Origin: Bacteroidaceae bacterium
GTDB lineage: Bacteria; Bacteroidota; Bacteroidia; Bacteroidales; Bacteroidaceae
NCBI GenBank assembly: GCA_017524545.1
Contig: JAFXVN010000009.1
Location: 1 to 44,815 of the forward strand
Direction: 5' to 3'
DNA length: 44,815 bases
Positions 30,979 to 39,486 of the stretch are shown piece after piece (position 1 is the stretch's first letter; each line of letters opens with the position of its first letter). The position numbers and the translations under genes are program-made. The notes beneath the pieces are model-generated. The model was not told the origin of the DNA, did no database searches, and worked only from the letters and a program-made list of their open reading frames with translations.

Positions 30979-31598
30979 AAGGCATGATGAACTGGTTGGC
31001 AGTTGCTGTGGAACACGACATCCAACGACAAAAGGACAAGCAAAAGAAAGAAGTACTGAAAAAAATACAGGGGAATCCTAACAGATTCGGTTTCCTTGGA
31101 GAATTCAATCAGATAAACTGTCCAGAATGTATTACAATTGGTGATGATACCTGGTTTGGAGAAGGAGCTTTTCTCACAGCATGGGATTATTTTGATTGTA
31201 TTATTGACGGAAAGCCTCACAGACAGCATTTCAATCCTTCAATCGTTATTGGCAGGAATTGCCATTTCGGATATCAAAACCATATTACGTGCACTAATCA
31301 TATATCCATTGGTGATAACCTCCTTACAGGAAAGTGGGTTACTATAACAGATAACTCACACGGTAATTCAACATTAGAACAGATGAAAATCGATCCGTTG
31401 AAACGTCCCATCGTTTCCAAGGGTCCAGTGTCTATCGGAAATAATGTGTGGATTGGTGACAAAGCAACCATTTTGCCAAATGTGACCATTGGCGATGGCG
31501 CGATTATTGCCGCAAATGCTGTTGTTACAAAAAAAGTTCCTTCCTACACAGTAGTAGCAGGGAACCCTGCCCGGATTATTAAAGCCATCGATAAATAA
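30975..31598 (+). CDS. Hexapeptide-repeat O-acetyltransferase (left-handed beta-helix)
   Basis: A 207-residue acyltransferase of the maltose/galactoside acetyltransferase-like group, probably O-acetylating a sugar of the cluster's glycan. Hexapeptide turns are visible in [30 protein letters not shown] and [35 protein letters not shown], followed by the standard [10 protein letters not shown] end. The putative catalytic His lies in TDNSHGN. It overlaps the GT4 gene by four bases; the next gene follows after 9 bases. Confidence 0.9.
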   Translation: MKGMMNWLAVAVEHDIQRQKDKQKKEVLKKIQGNPNRFGFLGEFNQINCPECITIGDDTWFGEGAFLTAWDYFDCIIDGKPHRQHFNPSIVIGRNCHFGYQNHITCTNHISIGDNLLTGKWVTITDNSHGNSTLEQMKIDPLKRPIVSKGPVSIGNNVWIGDKATILPNVTIGDGAIIAANAVVTKKVPSYTVVAGNPARIIKAIDK

Positions 31599-31607
31599 AT
31601 ATCTTTT

Positions 31608-32969
31608 ATGACAGCAAAAGAAAAAAGAGTTATTGCTATTCATCTTCCTCAGTTTCATCCCTTCAAAGAAAACGATGAATGGTGGGGAAAGGGATTCACA
31701 GAGTGGACAAATGTCACCAAAGCAAAACCACGCTACGAAGGACATTATCAGCCTCATTTGCCTACTGATACGGGATTCTATGATTTGCGTCTTCCTGAAT
31801 CAAGGAAATTACAGGCAGAATTAGCAAAACAATACGGTATCTATGGTTTTTGCTATTATCATTACTGGTTTAATGGCAAACAATTGATGGAACGTCCAGT
31901 GAATGAGATTCTCTCGTCAGGAGAACCAGACTTTCCTTTTATGCTTTGCTGGGCAAATGAGAACTGGGCACGTAATTGGGATGGTGGATTTACAGATGTT
32001 TTGATAAAACAGGATTATTCCGTACAAGATGATATGGATCACATGAGGTGGCTATGTAAGAATGTGTTTTTAGACAGACGCTATATTCGAGTTTCCGGGA
32101 AACCTGTTTTTGCGGTGTATAGAACCTCTCTTTTTCCAAATATCAAAGAAACCGTGTATGTTTGGAGACGGATTGCAGCAGAAGAGTTTGGAATGGAATT
32201 ATATTTGATAGAAACAAAATTTCCAGGAGATATAGCGAATCGTAATTCTTTAACAGAAGGATTTGATGCCGCAATGGATTTCCAACCGATAGGAGTCATG
32301 GTATCAAAGATTCTGCGTGAAAAAGTAAAATTGCTTAATCCAAAGGAAAGTTCAGATTTTCCAGAAGTATATAACTATTCAGATTATGTGGATTATTGCA
32401 AAGCCTCAGAATTGCCTGACCGTTGTTTTCCCTGTGTTTCGCCAGGGTTTGATAACTCTCCACGACGTGTTGGTAAGACTTTCTTGTCTTTTACAGAAAC
32501 ATCTCCAGCCAAATATGGTGATTGGTTGATGAATGAATTATGTAGAGGAACAACTTTTAAGGATGAAGAAGAGAATTTTGTATTTATAAATGCTTGGAAC
32601 GAGTGGGCTGAAGGGAATCATATAGAACCAGATATTAGATGGGAAAGAATGTATTTGGAAGAGACAAAAAAAATGATTGATTTATATAATGCAAAAGGCG
32701 TTCCTGCCGACTACGATATACGAAGGAAAAAAGCCTATGCGGTTTACCTTAGAAAACACAAAGATGAAATCCACGAAAAAGAAATGCTTCAGGAGTATAA
32801 TCTTTGTAAAGATGTCATTAAGGCTAAATACAATTCTTATTATGTTGCAAAACAATATATAAAATCAAGAAGGAAGCATTTGTTACTCAAATACAAAATA
32901 AAGCTAATGTATAAATTAGTTTATTATAAAAAAGTGAAAACACTGTTTGACAAAAGCCATAACACATAA
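31608..32969 (+). CDS. WbsX-like protein with GH99-like domain
   Basis: A 453-residue protein of the glycosyltransferase WbsX/GH99-like family regularly found in O-antigen and capsule loci. The diagnostic beginning is AIHLPQFHPFKENDEWWGKG followed by FTEWTNV, then GHYQPHLPTDTGFYDLR, YGIYGFCYYHYWF, LCWANENWARNWDG and FINAWNEWAEGNHIEPD. The fold is a TIM barrel like endo-mannosidases of GH99, but the role in synthesis loci is unsettled. There is no signal peptide, so it should act in the cytoplasm. It is flanked by an acetyltransferase and a GT2. Confidence 0.9.
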   Translation: MTAKEKRVIAIHLPQFHPFKENDEWWGKGFTEWTNVTKAKPRYEGHYQPHLPTDTGFYDLRLPESRKLQAELAKQYGIYGFCYYHYWFNGKQLMERPVNEILSSGEPDFPFMLCWANENWARNWDGGFTDVLIKQDYSVQDDMDHMRWLCKNVFLDRRYIRVSGKPVFAVYRTSLFPNIKETVYVWRRIAAEEFGMELYLIETKFPGDIANRNSLTEGFDAAMDFQPIGVMVSKILREKVKLLNPKESSDFPEVYNYSDYVDYCKASELPDRCFPCVSPGFDNSPRRVGKTFLSFTETSPAKYGDWLMNELCRGTTFKDEEENFVFINAWNEWAEGNHIEPDIRWERMYLEETKKMIDLYNAKGVPADYDIRRKKAYAVYLRKHKDEIHEKEMLQEYNLCKDVIKAKYNSYYVAKQYIKSRRKHLLLKYKIKLMYKLVYYKKVKTLFDKSHNT

Positions 32970-32975
32970 AATAAT

Positions 32976-33923
32976 ATGCCACAACCAAGTTTACCTTTCA
33001 TAACGATAGCCATTCCTGCATATAAGACAGAGTATTTGGCTGAGGCTATACATTCTGTATTGGCGCAGGCTTATAGTGACTTCGAGGTTCTCGTCGTGGA
33101 TGACTGTTCGCCGGGTGGGGTTAAGGAAGTTGTGGATAAGTTTGATGATGCCAGAATCAGATACTATCGAAACGAGGTGAACCTCGGAAAGAGCGACCCT
33201 TCGCGCAATTGGCAGCGTTGTCTTGAGCTGGCACATGGTGAGTACATCTGTATTCTGTGTGATGATGATATGTATGGTCCGGAGTACCTGCAGACTCTGA
33301 TAACGCTTGTAAAAAAGTATCCGTCTTGTTCTGCTTTTCGCTGTGGTGTTTCTGAGATTGATGAGAGAGGAAAGACAAGAGGATACTATTCATTAGCTCC
33401 AGAGTTTGAAAGTGTTGAAGAATATATTTGGCATTACTTCAGTCGGAACAATCATCAAACGGTGAGCGAATGGATGTTGAAGACATCAAGGCTTAAAGCT
33501 ATTGGCGGATATGTAGCTTGTCCAATGGCATGGGGGTCTGATTGTTCCACCGTCTATCTTCTTGCAGAACATGGTGGGGTTGTAACATCTCCTGTTCGTC
33601 AGGTGTTTTTCCGATATAGCAGTATAAATATCACAGGGCAGAAGTACAAGTTCGTACAACGGAAGGTTTTAGGGTGGCTGCACCAATGCGATACAGCGCG
33701 ATATGTTTTGGACAGAAGTATTCATCCAGACAAAGAAATGATAACAGGTGTTGTTGAGCATGAGCGAAAACGTGAACTCCGAAAGCTGTTCAGGCATGCC
33801 TCTGCTTTAGAATTATGCTCGATGGTAAAAGAACATAAAAAATTCAAACTATCAATGCCGTTCTTTATTTTGATGATGTTGAGAAATCCACTTTGGCACA
33901 TCATCGCAAAAAGAAAGAAGTAG
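32976..33923 (+). CDS. GT2 family glycosyltransferase
   Basis: A 315-residue GT-A enzyme with FITIAIPAYKTEYLAEAIHSVL, EVLVVDDCSPGG and ICILCDDDMYGPEYL (metal-binding DDD). The C-terminal part is helical and basic (HIIAKRKK). It follows WbsX by 6 bases and ends the tightly packed part of the operon; the next gene has its own promoter about 110 bases on. Sugar specificity is unknown. Confidence 0.88.
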   Translation: MPQPSLPFITIAIPAYKTEYLAEAIHSVLAQAYSDFEVLVVDDCSPGGVKEVVDKFDDARIRYYRNEVNLGKSDPSRNWQRCLELAHGEYICILCDDDMYGPEYLQTLITLVKKYPSCSAFRCGVSEIDERGKTRGYYSLAPEFESVEEYIWHYFSRNNHQTVSEWMLKTSRLKAIGGYVACPMAWGSDCSTVYLLAEHGGVVTSPVRQVFFRYSSINITGQKYKFVQRKVLGWLHQCDTARYVLDRSIHPDKEMITGVVEHERKRELRKLFRHASALELCSMVKEHKKFKLSMPFFILMMLRNPLWHIIAKRKK

Positions 33924-34010
33924 CAGTCGCGCAGAAACATATTCAGAAATCACTTTCTGTATAAACAATGTATATTATTGAAATAAAGCAATGTTTTTTT
34001 GCCTAATACA

Positions 34011-34040
34011 TTGTAAAGTGAGGAAAAAGGTGTAACTTTG
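34011..34040 (+). promoter_or_regulatory. Promoter of the Stealth gene with a flanking inverted repeat
   Basis: TTG (34011-34013), 19 bases, TAACTTTG (34033-34040), 13 bases before the ATG. ACAATGTAT (33965-33973) and ATACATTGT (34006-34014) form a 9-bp inverted repeat whose right arm covers the -33 element, a possible operator. A weaker CAGAAA/TTTCTG hairpin lies at 33944-33959. Confidence 0.65.
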
Positions 34041-34053
34041 TGGGCATAAAGAC

Positions 34054-34935
34054 ATGGACATCGTAATAACATACGTCAATGGACAGGATCCCGAGTGGCA
34101 GTCAGACTATGTCAATTGTGTCGGGAAAAGGGCTCTCACAAAGCGTTATCGCGATTGGGGGACATTGCCTTATCTGTTACGAGGCATTGAAGAGTGTATG
34201 CCTTTTGTGGAGAAAGTGTTTCTTGTCGTTGCTCGTGAAAGCCAGATTCCTGCATGGATAAACCACGACATTGTTCACATCGTATTTCATCAGGATATCA
34301 TTCCGCCCCAATGTCTGCCCACTTTCAATAGCACAGCCATCGAGATGTTCATGCACAAAATCGAGGGACTCTCGGAAGAATTCATCTATTTCAATGATGA
34401 CTTCTTTCCGCTGATGCCTTGCCAGCCAACCGACTTTTTCCGGGAGGGGCGGGCTGCGGCAAGTATGAAGTACCATCTGTTCACCTTCAAAAATCTGTTC
34501 CGTGTCCAGACAAAGCGTTCCGACCGCTTTGCCCGAAAAGCCGCAGGTGTCAGTTCAAAATTCTTCTATGTCCGTCCGCAGCACACCTGTGCACCCATGC
34601 TTAGGAGTGTGTGTGCAGAACTCTATGAAAAGAGCGGCTCTACAATCCTGGCTACCGTCACTCCCGTGAGAACGCGCAGGAACTGTAACCAGTATGTCTT
34701 TACCGACTATGCTTTCTTCACGGGACGTACATTCCAGCAGAGAATATCCAACAAGCATATTTCCCTATCAATAGCCACTCCCCAAAAGCTTGAGGAATCG
34801 ATAGTCCATCCTACCAGAAAGCTTGCATGTATCAACGATGTGAACATGCAGGAAGAGAAGTTCCAGCGCCTGTATGCATGTCTGCACAGCGCATTCCAAA
34901 CACGATACCCCAATAAGTCACGCTTTGAGCTATGA
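34054..34935 (+). CDS. Stealth family sugar-phosphotransferase
   Basis: A 293-residue Stealth protein. These enzymes transfer hexose 1-phosphate from a nucleotide sugar to a glycan, giving phosphodiester links, as in capsular phosphotransferases and the eukaryotic GNPTAB subunits. Conserved region 1 is MDIVITYVNGQDPEW; CR2 runs through YRDWGTLPYLLRGIEE, VHIVFHQDIIPPQCLPTFNS, AIEMFMHKI and FIYFNDDFFPLM. Later regions carry MKYHLFTFKN and VNMQEEKFQRLY. The length fits short Stealth members. It has its own promoter, so it may be regulated apart from the preceding genes. Confidence 0.9.
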   Translation: MDIVITYVNGQDPEWQSDYVNCVGKRALTKRYRDWGTLPYLLRGIEECMPFVEKVFLVVARESQIPAWINHDIVHIVFHQDIIPPQCLPTFNSTAIEMFMHKIEGLSEEFIYFNDDFFPLMPCQPTDFFREGRAAASMKYHLFTFKNLFRVQTKRSDRFARKAAGVSSKFFYVRPQHTCAPMLRSVCAELYEKSGSTILATVTPVRTRRNCNQYVFTDYAFFTGRTFQQRISNKHISLSIATPQKLEESIVHPTRKLACINDVNMQEEKFQRLYACLHSAFQTRYPNKSRFEL

Positions 34936-35012
34936 CCAGAAAGAAACAGACGACAAAACAACGTGCGGGGACGTAAGAGTATCGCGCTTAGCAATACTTC
35001 GAGATATATACC

Positions 35013-35903
35013 ATGAACTATTTATGTTTTATATTCAAGAAAGCCATTTCTGCTCATTTGCTTGTTCCTCTTTGGAAATCAAGAGAGGAGCGGAGATATT
35101 TGCGTAAACAGGTCGTGGCAAAGTTATGTGAGGCGTATGTGAGCGATTTGCCTGTGGTAGTTCCAAAAGATGCAATACCAGAGCGTTTACCCAAAGAATA
35201 CATTTTTTCCATTTGGTTGCAGGGTGAAGATCAGGCACCAGGAATTGTAAGGTCTTGTTGGGACAGCATACGCCGGCATTGTAAAGAGGAGTTGGTCATT
35301 CTGGATGCAGAAAGTATTTGCAATTGGATAGACCTTCCTGAAGATTTTCTGAAAAGATGGCGGAACGGTAAGATTAAGCCTGCTCATGTGGCGGATTTAT
35401 GTCGGGTGGAACTACTTTGGAAGTATGGGGGATATTGGATGGATGCCACAGACTATATGTGCCATCCTATGCCAGAGTTTATTACCCAATCCCAGTTCTT
35501 TATGTATATGGGCGACGACGATGACTACAGTCCGTTCATTCAAAACTGTTTTATCCGCGCCTTTGCTCATCATCCCCTTGTGGGGGCTTGGAGAGAAGTT
35601 ATCCGCACATACTGGGAGCGGCACAGCAAAGCGTGCGACTATTTCCTGCCGCACCGCCTCTTTCGCCACATAGTGACGCATAATTCGGAGTTGTCCAAGA
35701 TGTTCAACGAAATGCCTCACGTCAACCACTTGTGTACACATTCGGTTAGGTGGTGCGGCTACTGGGATAGCCCTTTTGACCAGGAGATGTTATCGTCTAT
35801 GACAAGTGATGGCGCATTTCAAAAGTTGGAGTATAAGTCTGAATCTTCAAGGAACCCGCTTCCAGGAAGCTTTGCTGACTACTTTGTGCACGGCAAAGTG
35901 TAG
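35013..35903 (+). CDS. GT32-like capsular polysaccharide synthesis protein
   Basis: A 296-residue protein of the Gly_transf_sug/Caps_synth group (GT32-like). Typical segments are IFSIWLQGEDQAPGIVRSCW, VADLCRVELLWKYGGYWMDATD with the DxD-type motif, and a C-terminal region with NHLCTHSVRWCGYWD. It should transfer a hexose from a nucleotide sugar. It follows the Stealth gene by 77 bases on the same strand and converges with the minus-strand GT2 gene 10 bases beyond its stop. Confidence 0.87.
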   Translation: MNYLCFIFKKAISAHLLVPLWKSREERRYLRKQVVAKLCEAYVSDLPVVVPKDAIPERLPKEYIFSIWLQGEDQAPGIVRSCWDSIRRHCKEELVILDAESICNWIDLPEDFLKRWRNGKIKPAHVADLCRVELLWKYGGYWMDATDYMCHPMPEFITQSQFFMYMGDDDDYSPFIQNCFIRAFAHHPLVGAWREVIRTYWERHSKACDYFLPHRLFRHIVTHNSELSKMFNEMPHVNHLCTHSVRWCGYWDSPFDQEMLSSMTSDGAFQKLEYKSESSRNPLPGSFADYFVHGKV

Positions 35904-35913
35904 CTTTTAAGAA

Positions 35914-36783
35914 CTAAGAGTTAATTTTCTTCAACTTCCTTTTCAAGTATTTGTTGAAGGGAGTCCTGAAGTTGGCTATCCATGCTTTGCGCCGTTCTGG
36001 TTCAACATCCTTGTAAAGCTCGTCTGTCAGCCCGATGACAATCTCCAAACTCCGTATATGCTCTTTTAGGCTTCCTGAAATGATAAAACTGCCAGAGTTT
36101 GGATAGTAGTAGTAGAGCGGAAGCTTCAGGATGGTTGTCCTTTTTACATTCAGCATAATTGTGCCCCACCAGGGAACATCCTCGTATTTCACGCCTTCCG
36201 TGAATCTTGCCTTTTGGGCAAGCTCGGTTTTCAGCAGGCATCTCCAAGCCTGGCAGTTTCTGACTTTCCATTTCTTGATGATGCCTTTGGGGTGCCGGCT
36301 TTCCGTCGCGTGTTCAAAGATGTTTTCGGTAACAAAGTATGGTGGATTCTTGTAATGCCTATACCAAGGCTTTATGTCTCCGAGGTGCAGCTTATGCATC
36401 CATTTGTTAAGACGGCGGTACATGCGGTTGAATGTAAATGTGACCATGTCTGAGCCATCTCTTAAGGAAGCATGGAGGCAGATTTCCATTGTCTGCGGAT
36501 GATACATGTCGTCCGGATCAAGAAACATGACGTAATCGCCGCTGACCATCTTCAGTGCGTTGTTCCGGGCTACCGCCTGTCCCTGATTCTTCTGGCTGAC
36601 GAGGATAAACCGCTTGTCTTGTTCCTGATACTGGCGTGCGATGATTGCGCTACCATCTGTACTGCCATCGTCCATAAGAATTGCCTCCCAATTCTTGTGT
36701 GTCTGAGCCAGAAGGCTGTCAAGTGCGCGCCCAAGATACTTCTCTACGTTATATATTGGTATGATGACGGAGATTTTATTCAT
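35914..36783 (-). CDS. GT2 glycosyltransferase (tandem paralogue B)
   Basis: A 289-residue GT-A enzyme starting at the ATG at 36783 (MNKISVIIPIYNVEKYLGRAL); the longer open frame overlaps the neighbour and is not needed. Metal site YVMFLDPDDMYHP and nucleotide site ILMDDGSTDGS are present. It is clearly a paralogue of the next gene upstream: both share YNVE.YL.RALDS, HPQ...C..A.LRDGSD, HP..I...W.V..C..WRCL.KT and Y.D.PWW, at equal spacing. The start is 4 bases after the paralogue's stop. Last gene of an LpxL/GT2/GT2 operon. Confidence 0.88.
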   Translation of the reverse strand: MNKISVIIPIYNVEKYLGRALDSLLAQTHKNWEAILMDDGSTDGSAIIARQYQEQDKRFILVSQKNQGQAVARNNALKMVSGDYVMFLDPDDMYHPQTMEICLHASLRDGSDMVTFTFNRMYRRLNKWMHKLHLGDIKPWYRHYKNPPYFVTENIFEHATESRHPKGIIKKWKVRNCQAWRCLLKTELAQKARFTEGVKYEDVPWWGTIMLNVKRTTILKLPLYYYYPNSGSFIISGSLKEHIRSLEIVIGLTDELYKDVEPERRKAWIANFRTPFNKYLKRKLKKINS

Positions 36784-36787
36784 GAAA

Positions 36788-37663
36788 TTATCGATTGTCT
36801 CCTTTTGCAAGTTTCTTTCTTTTTTTTGCCAACAGGTGTTGGAAGGGTGCAAGGAACCGTTCTTCCCATAATCGCTTCTTTTCGCCCGTGACGTTTTCAT
36901 ACACCTTTTTCGCTGCTTCTATGGCTGCTTCCATGTCGCGTACCTTGTGCTGCTGATTGGTGGAGATGACGTAGCTCTTCGGGTTGGGGTAGTAGAAGTA
37001 GAGGGGCAGGTTCAGTATAGTAGCACGTTGGATGCGGAGCAGCACCTCGCTCCACCAGGGGAAATCCTCGTAGTTGATGCCTTTGACGAATGGGATGTCT
37101 CGCACAGCATACGTTTTGTACAGGCATCGCCACACGCGACAGTGCTTCACAGCCCAGCGTCGATCTATGTCTTTGGGGTGGGAATATTCTGTAGAGTAGG
37201 CGAAGAGGTTGTCTGTTACGAGATAGTTGGGATGCCTGTAATACTTGTAATGTGGTGTCGGTTCTCCAAGGTGGAGGAAGTTACGGATACGACCAAGTAA
37301 TCGATAGCTGTGGTCGTATGTAAAGCAGACGATGTCGGAGCCATCGCGCAGGGTGGCTTCCATGCAGAGCGACATCAGTTGAGGGTGCAGAAAGTCATCG
37401 GCATCGAGGAAGAGGATGTATTCACCCTGTATTTGCCGCATACCGGCGTTGCGTGCGTCGGAGAGTCCGCCATTTGGCTTGTGGATGACGCGGAACCTGT
37501 TATCTTTTCTGGCGTATTCATCGGCGATTTTTCCACAGCCGTCGGTGCTGCCGTCGTCCACGAGGATGGCTTCCCATTCCTTGTATGTCTGCGAGATGAT
37601 ACTGTCGAGCGCACGGCGCAGATATGGCTCTACATTGTATATGGGTACGATGACAGATATCAT
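36788..37663 (-). CDS. GT2 glycosyltransferase (tandem paralogue A)
   Basis: A 291-residue GT-A enzyme. I chose the ATG at 37663 (MISVIVPIYNVEPYLRRALDS), which overlaps the stop of the upstream acyltransferase gene by four bases, over the longer frame to 37774. Nucleotide site ILVDDGSTDGC and metal site YILFLDADDFLHP are intact. It is a tandem duplicate of the following gene. Next to an LpxL-type acyltransferase, a role in LPS core or lipid A-linked sugar addition is a reasonable inference. Confidence 0.88.
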   Translation of the reverse strand: MISVIVPIYNVEPYLRRALDSIISQTYKEWEAILVDDGSTDGCGKIADEYARKDNRFRVIHKPNGGLSDARNAGMRQIQGEYILFLDADDFLHPQLMSLCMEATLRDGSDIVCFTYDHSYRLLGRIRNFLHLGEPTPHYKYYRHPNYLVTDNLFAYSTEYSHPKDIDRRWAVKHCRVWRCLYKTYAVRDIPFVKGINYEDFPWWSEVLLRIQRATILNLPLYFYYPNPKSYVISTNQQHKVRDMEAAIEAAKKVYENVTGEKKRLWEERFLAPFQHLLAKKRKKLAKGDNR

Positions 37664-38610
37664 GGGTTCGACTTTTTGTGGCAAAACCAAGAGAAGTCTA
37701 AAAGCCTTCTCTTTTTGTTCATTGCAGGTCTGCTCAGTTCCCATTTCCACCAGCGGTTGTGCGACCAAAGCCAAATGTCAGGCTGACGATGTATTGTCTT
37801 CTCCAGCATGTGGAAGAAATGGGCAGAAAGTGGGAAGGGGCGGTTCTTCTCTTCTTCGGCGACAACCATTTCGCGGAATGTCAGACGATAGTGTCCTCGG
37901 CCAGTTTTCTCCACGTCAAGATAAACCAATTCGGCATTTACCTTTTGGGCAATCTCCTCTGCGCCAGGGGCGAAATAAGTCGTCTGGTTCAGGAATTGAA
38001 TAGCGACTTTTGTTTTTGTGCTGGGGCTTTGGTCTTGGATGAACCCGCATAGAAAAGGCTCGCCTTCGCTATGCCATTTGAGCATGGTGCGGACGGTTTG
38101 CTTCATTTCTATCTGTTCGGTGTTCCAGCGGCTGCGGATTTCGTGCATCAGGGACGAGAAGTATTCGCTCTTGATTTGCTTGTATATCTCGGCGCCTTTC
38201 TTGGGCTGCTTGTATCGCACGCAGACTTCCTGATACCACTCCCAGCAGCCGCAGTGCCCCAGCAGCATGAAGATGTTCTTGCCTTCGGAAGCTATCCGTT
38301 CGGGCAGCTCGCAGTTCAGGACTTCCACGCGGCGGCGCATCTCTGCGTCGGAGATGTTGAGGCACTTGAAGGCTTCGATGAAGACGTCGCACAGGTTTCG
38401 GTAGAAGGCTTTCTCTATGCGCAGGATTTCCTTTTCGCTCTTTTCGGGGAAGGAGCAGCGGAGGTTCTCGCGGACGAGTCGCCGCCTATACCTTATTATA
38501 TAATATACGATGGGGTAGGCGATGTCGCTCAGCACATACAGGACGCTCAGGGGCAGTCCTGCCAGAAGCCGCATGATGTGGTGTTTCTTCTTTGTCCCGT
38601 TCTTGTTCAA
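37660..38610 (-). CDS. Lipid A biosynthesis acyltransferase (LpxL/HtrB family)
   Basis: A 316-residue inner-membrane acyltransferase that adds a secondary acyl chain to lipid A from acyl-ACP. The catalytic Hx4E motif is H119 CGCW E124 in LLGHCGCWEWYQEV, and the conserved C-terminal WLWSHNRWWKWE is present. An N-terminal hydrophobic stretch lies at about 13-40. The start at 38610 sits about 26 bases after a -7 box; M13 is an alternative. It is the first gene of a minus-strand operon with two GT2 genes, tying these to LPS assembly. Confidence 0.9.
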   Translation of the reverse strand: MNKNGTKKKHHIMRLLAGLPLSVLYVLSDIAYPIVYYIIRYRRRLVRENLRCSFPEKSEKEILRIEKAFYRNLCDVFIEAFKCLNISDAEMRRRVEVLNCELPERIASEGKNIFMLLGHCGCWEWYQEVCVRYKQPKKGAEIYKQIKSEYFSSLMHEIRSRWNTEQIEMKQTVRTMLKWHSEGEPFLCGFIQDQSPSTKTKVAIQFLNQTTYFAPGAEEIAQKVNAELVYLDVEKTGRGHYRLTFREMVVAEEEKNRPFPLSAHFFHMLEKTIHRQPDIWLWSHNRWWKWELSRPAMNKKRRLLDFSWFCHKKSNP

Positions 38611-38635
38611 TGCTGTTTTGTTCTGTTGGCAAGGG

Positions 38636-38684
38636 CAAAGGTACGAAGAAAAAGTGAAAAGTGAAGAGTGAAGAGTGAAAAATT
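38636..38684 (-). promoter_or_regulatory. Promoter of the lpxL-like operon with TTCACTT heptads
   Basis: On the minus strand TACCTTTG (38643-38636) is preceded by tandem TTCACTC/TTCACTT heptads (38684-38646) that occupy the -33 region. The arrangement heptads, then CGTACCTTTGCCCT, recurs at 41285 and 42323 on the plus strand. Confidence 0.7.
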
Positions 38685-38710
38685 AGCCGCTTTTGTGCAT
38701 AAAGTGACGG

Positions 38711-38745
38711 AACAGGGCTGTCCGAAGGTGTCGGGCAGCCCTGTT
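38711..38745. terminator. Hairpin after the sigma factor gene
   Basis: AACAGGGCTGTCCGA (38711-38725) pairs with TCGGGCAGCCCTGTT (38731-38745) with one mismatch and a short loop, 5 bases beyond the leftward sigma gene's stop. There is no strong T-run on the leftward side. Confidence 0.65.
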
Positions 38746-38750
38746 TCCGT

Positions 38751-39314
38751 TTATTCGAGCCATGGGGTGAGGTAGTCTGCGAGTGGATGTTCACGGAATG
38801 CTTTTTCGAGCTTTCGGAGTGCGCGGATATGGAGGGTTGAGGCGCGTGCCTTGCTGAAGCCAAAGCCGTTGGCAATCTCTGTGAGGCTGCGGCGTTCGGT
38901 GCCGAGTCCGTAGAACTGCTTGATGATTTGCCGTTCCTGTGGGGTGAGGCATTGCATGGCGTCGTCGATGCGTCGCAGCTGTCCGGAGCGAAGCAGGTCC
39001 TCGTCGTCCGTCTCTTCTCTGAGGGTTTCTTCCTGCAGGCTCTCGGCAGTCCTGCCTCGGTGTATTGCCATGAACATCATCTTGCGGCACCAGTGTCTGG
39101 CGTATGTGGCGAAGCTGCAGTTGGCATCCTCATCGTAGCGCATGGCGGCTTCGCACAGGCCGAGGCATCCTTCCTGCCGCAGGTCTTCCAGGCTTACGCC
39201 GCAGTCTTTCATCCGCCAGGCCATCGCGTATGCCAGAGGGATATGGTTGGTGACGAGCAGACGGCAGCTGTCCGTGAGTTCTGCCATCTTGGTTTTCTGT
39301 ACATCTTGTCTCAT
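38751..39314 (-). CDS. Sigma-70 family RNA polymerase sigma factor
   Basis: A 187-residue sigma factor with region 2 (HIPLAYAMAWRMKDCGVSLEDLRQEGCLGLCEAAMRYD, then FATYARHWCRKMM) and region 4 (LTPQERQIIKQFYGLGTERRSLTEIANGFGFSKARASTLHIRALRKL). It lacks region 1 and a recognisable region 3, so it is smaller than RpoD, yet region 2 resembles group 2-3 factors more than ECF ones. No anti-sigma factor gene is adjacent. The start is M1 (39314) or M10 (39287). The regulon is unknown. Confidence 0.87.
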   Translation of the reverse strand: MRQDVQKTKMAELTDSCRLLVTNHIPLAYAMAWRMKDCGVSLEDLRQEGCLGLCEAAMRYDEDANCSFATYARHWCRKMMFMAIHRGRTAESLQEETLREETDDEDLLRSGQLRRIDDAMQCLTPQERQIIKQFYGLGTERRSLTEIANGFGFSKARASTLHIRALRKLEKAFREHPLADYLTPWLE

Positions 39315-39378
39315 TTTCTTTACTTTGTTTGGTTAGGAAATGAGACAGCCGGCTGTCCTTTGTCTGTGAATTCGCAGG

Positions 39379-39386
39379 CAAAGGTA
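39379..39386 (-). promoter_or_regulatory. -7 box (TACCTTTG) of the sigma factor gene
   Basis: TACCTTTG on the minus strand, 64 bases upstream of the ATG at 39314. No clear -33 element is seen. Confidence 0.5.
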
Positions 39387-39486
39387 CGTCAAGAGTCAGA
39401 ACTAAGGAAAGGAATGCAAGTTTTGCGAGCGCTTATAACAAGCGAACAAACGAGTTGCAACAGGAACACCAGCAGAGCGTGCCGCC

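Noticed and set aside
34874-35107. 77-codon frame bridging the Stealth and GT32 genes
   Set aside because: It overlaps both real genes in another frame and has no independent promoter or similarity.
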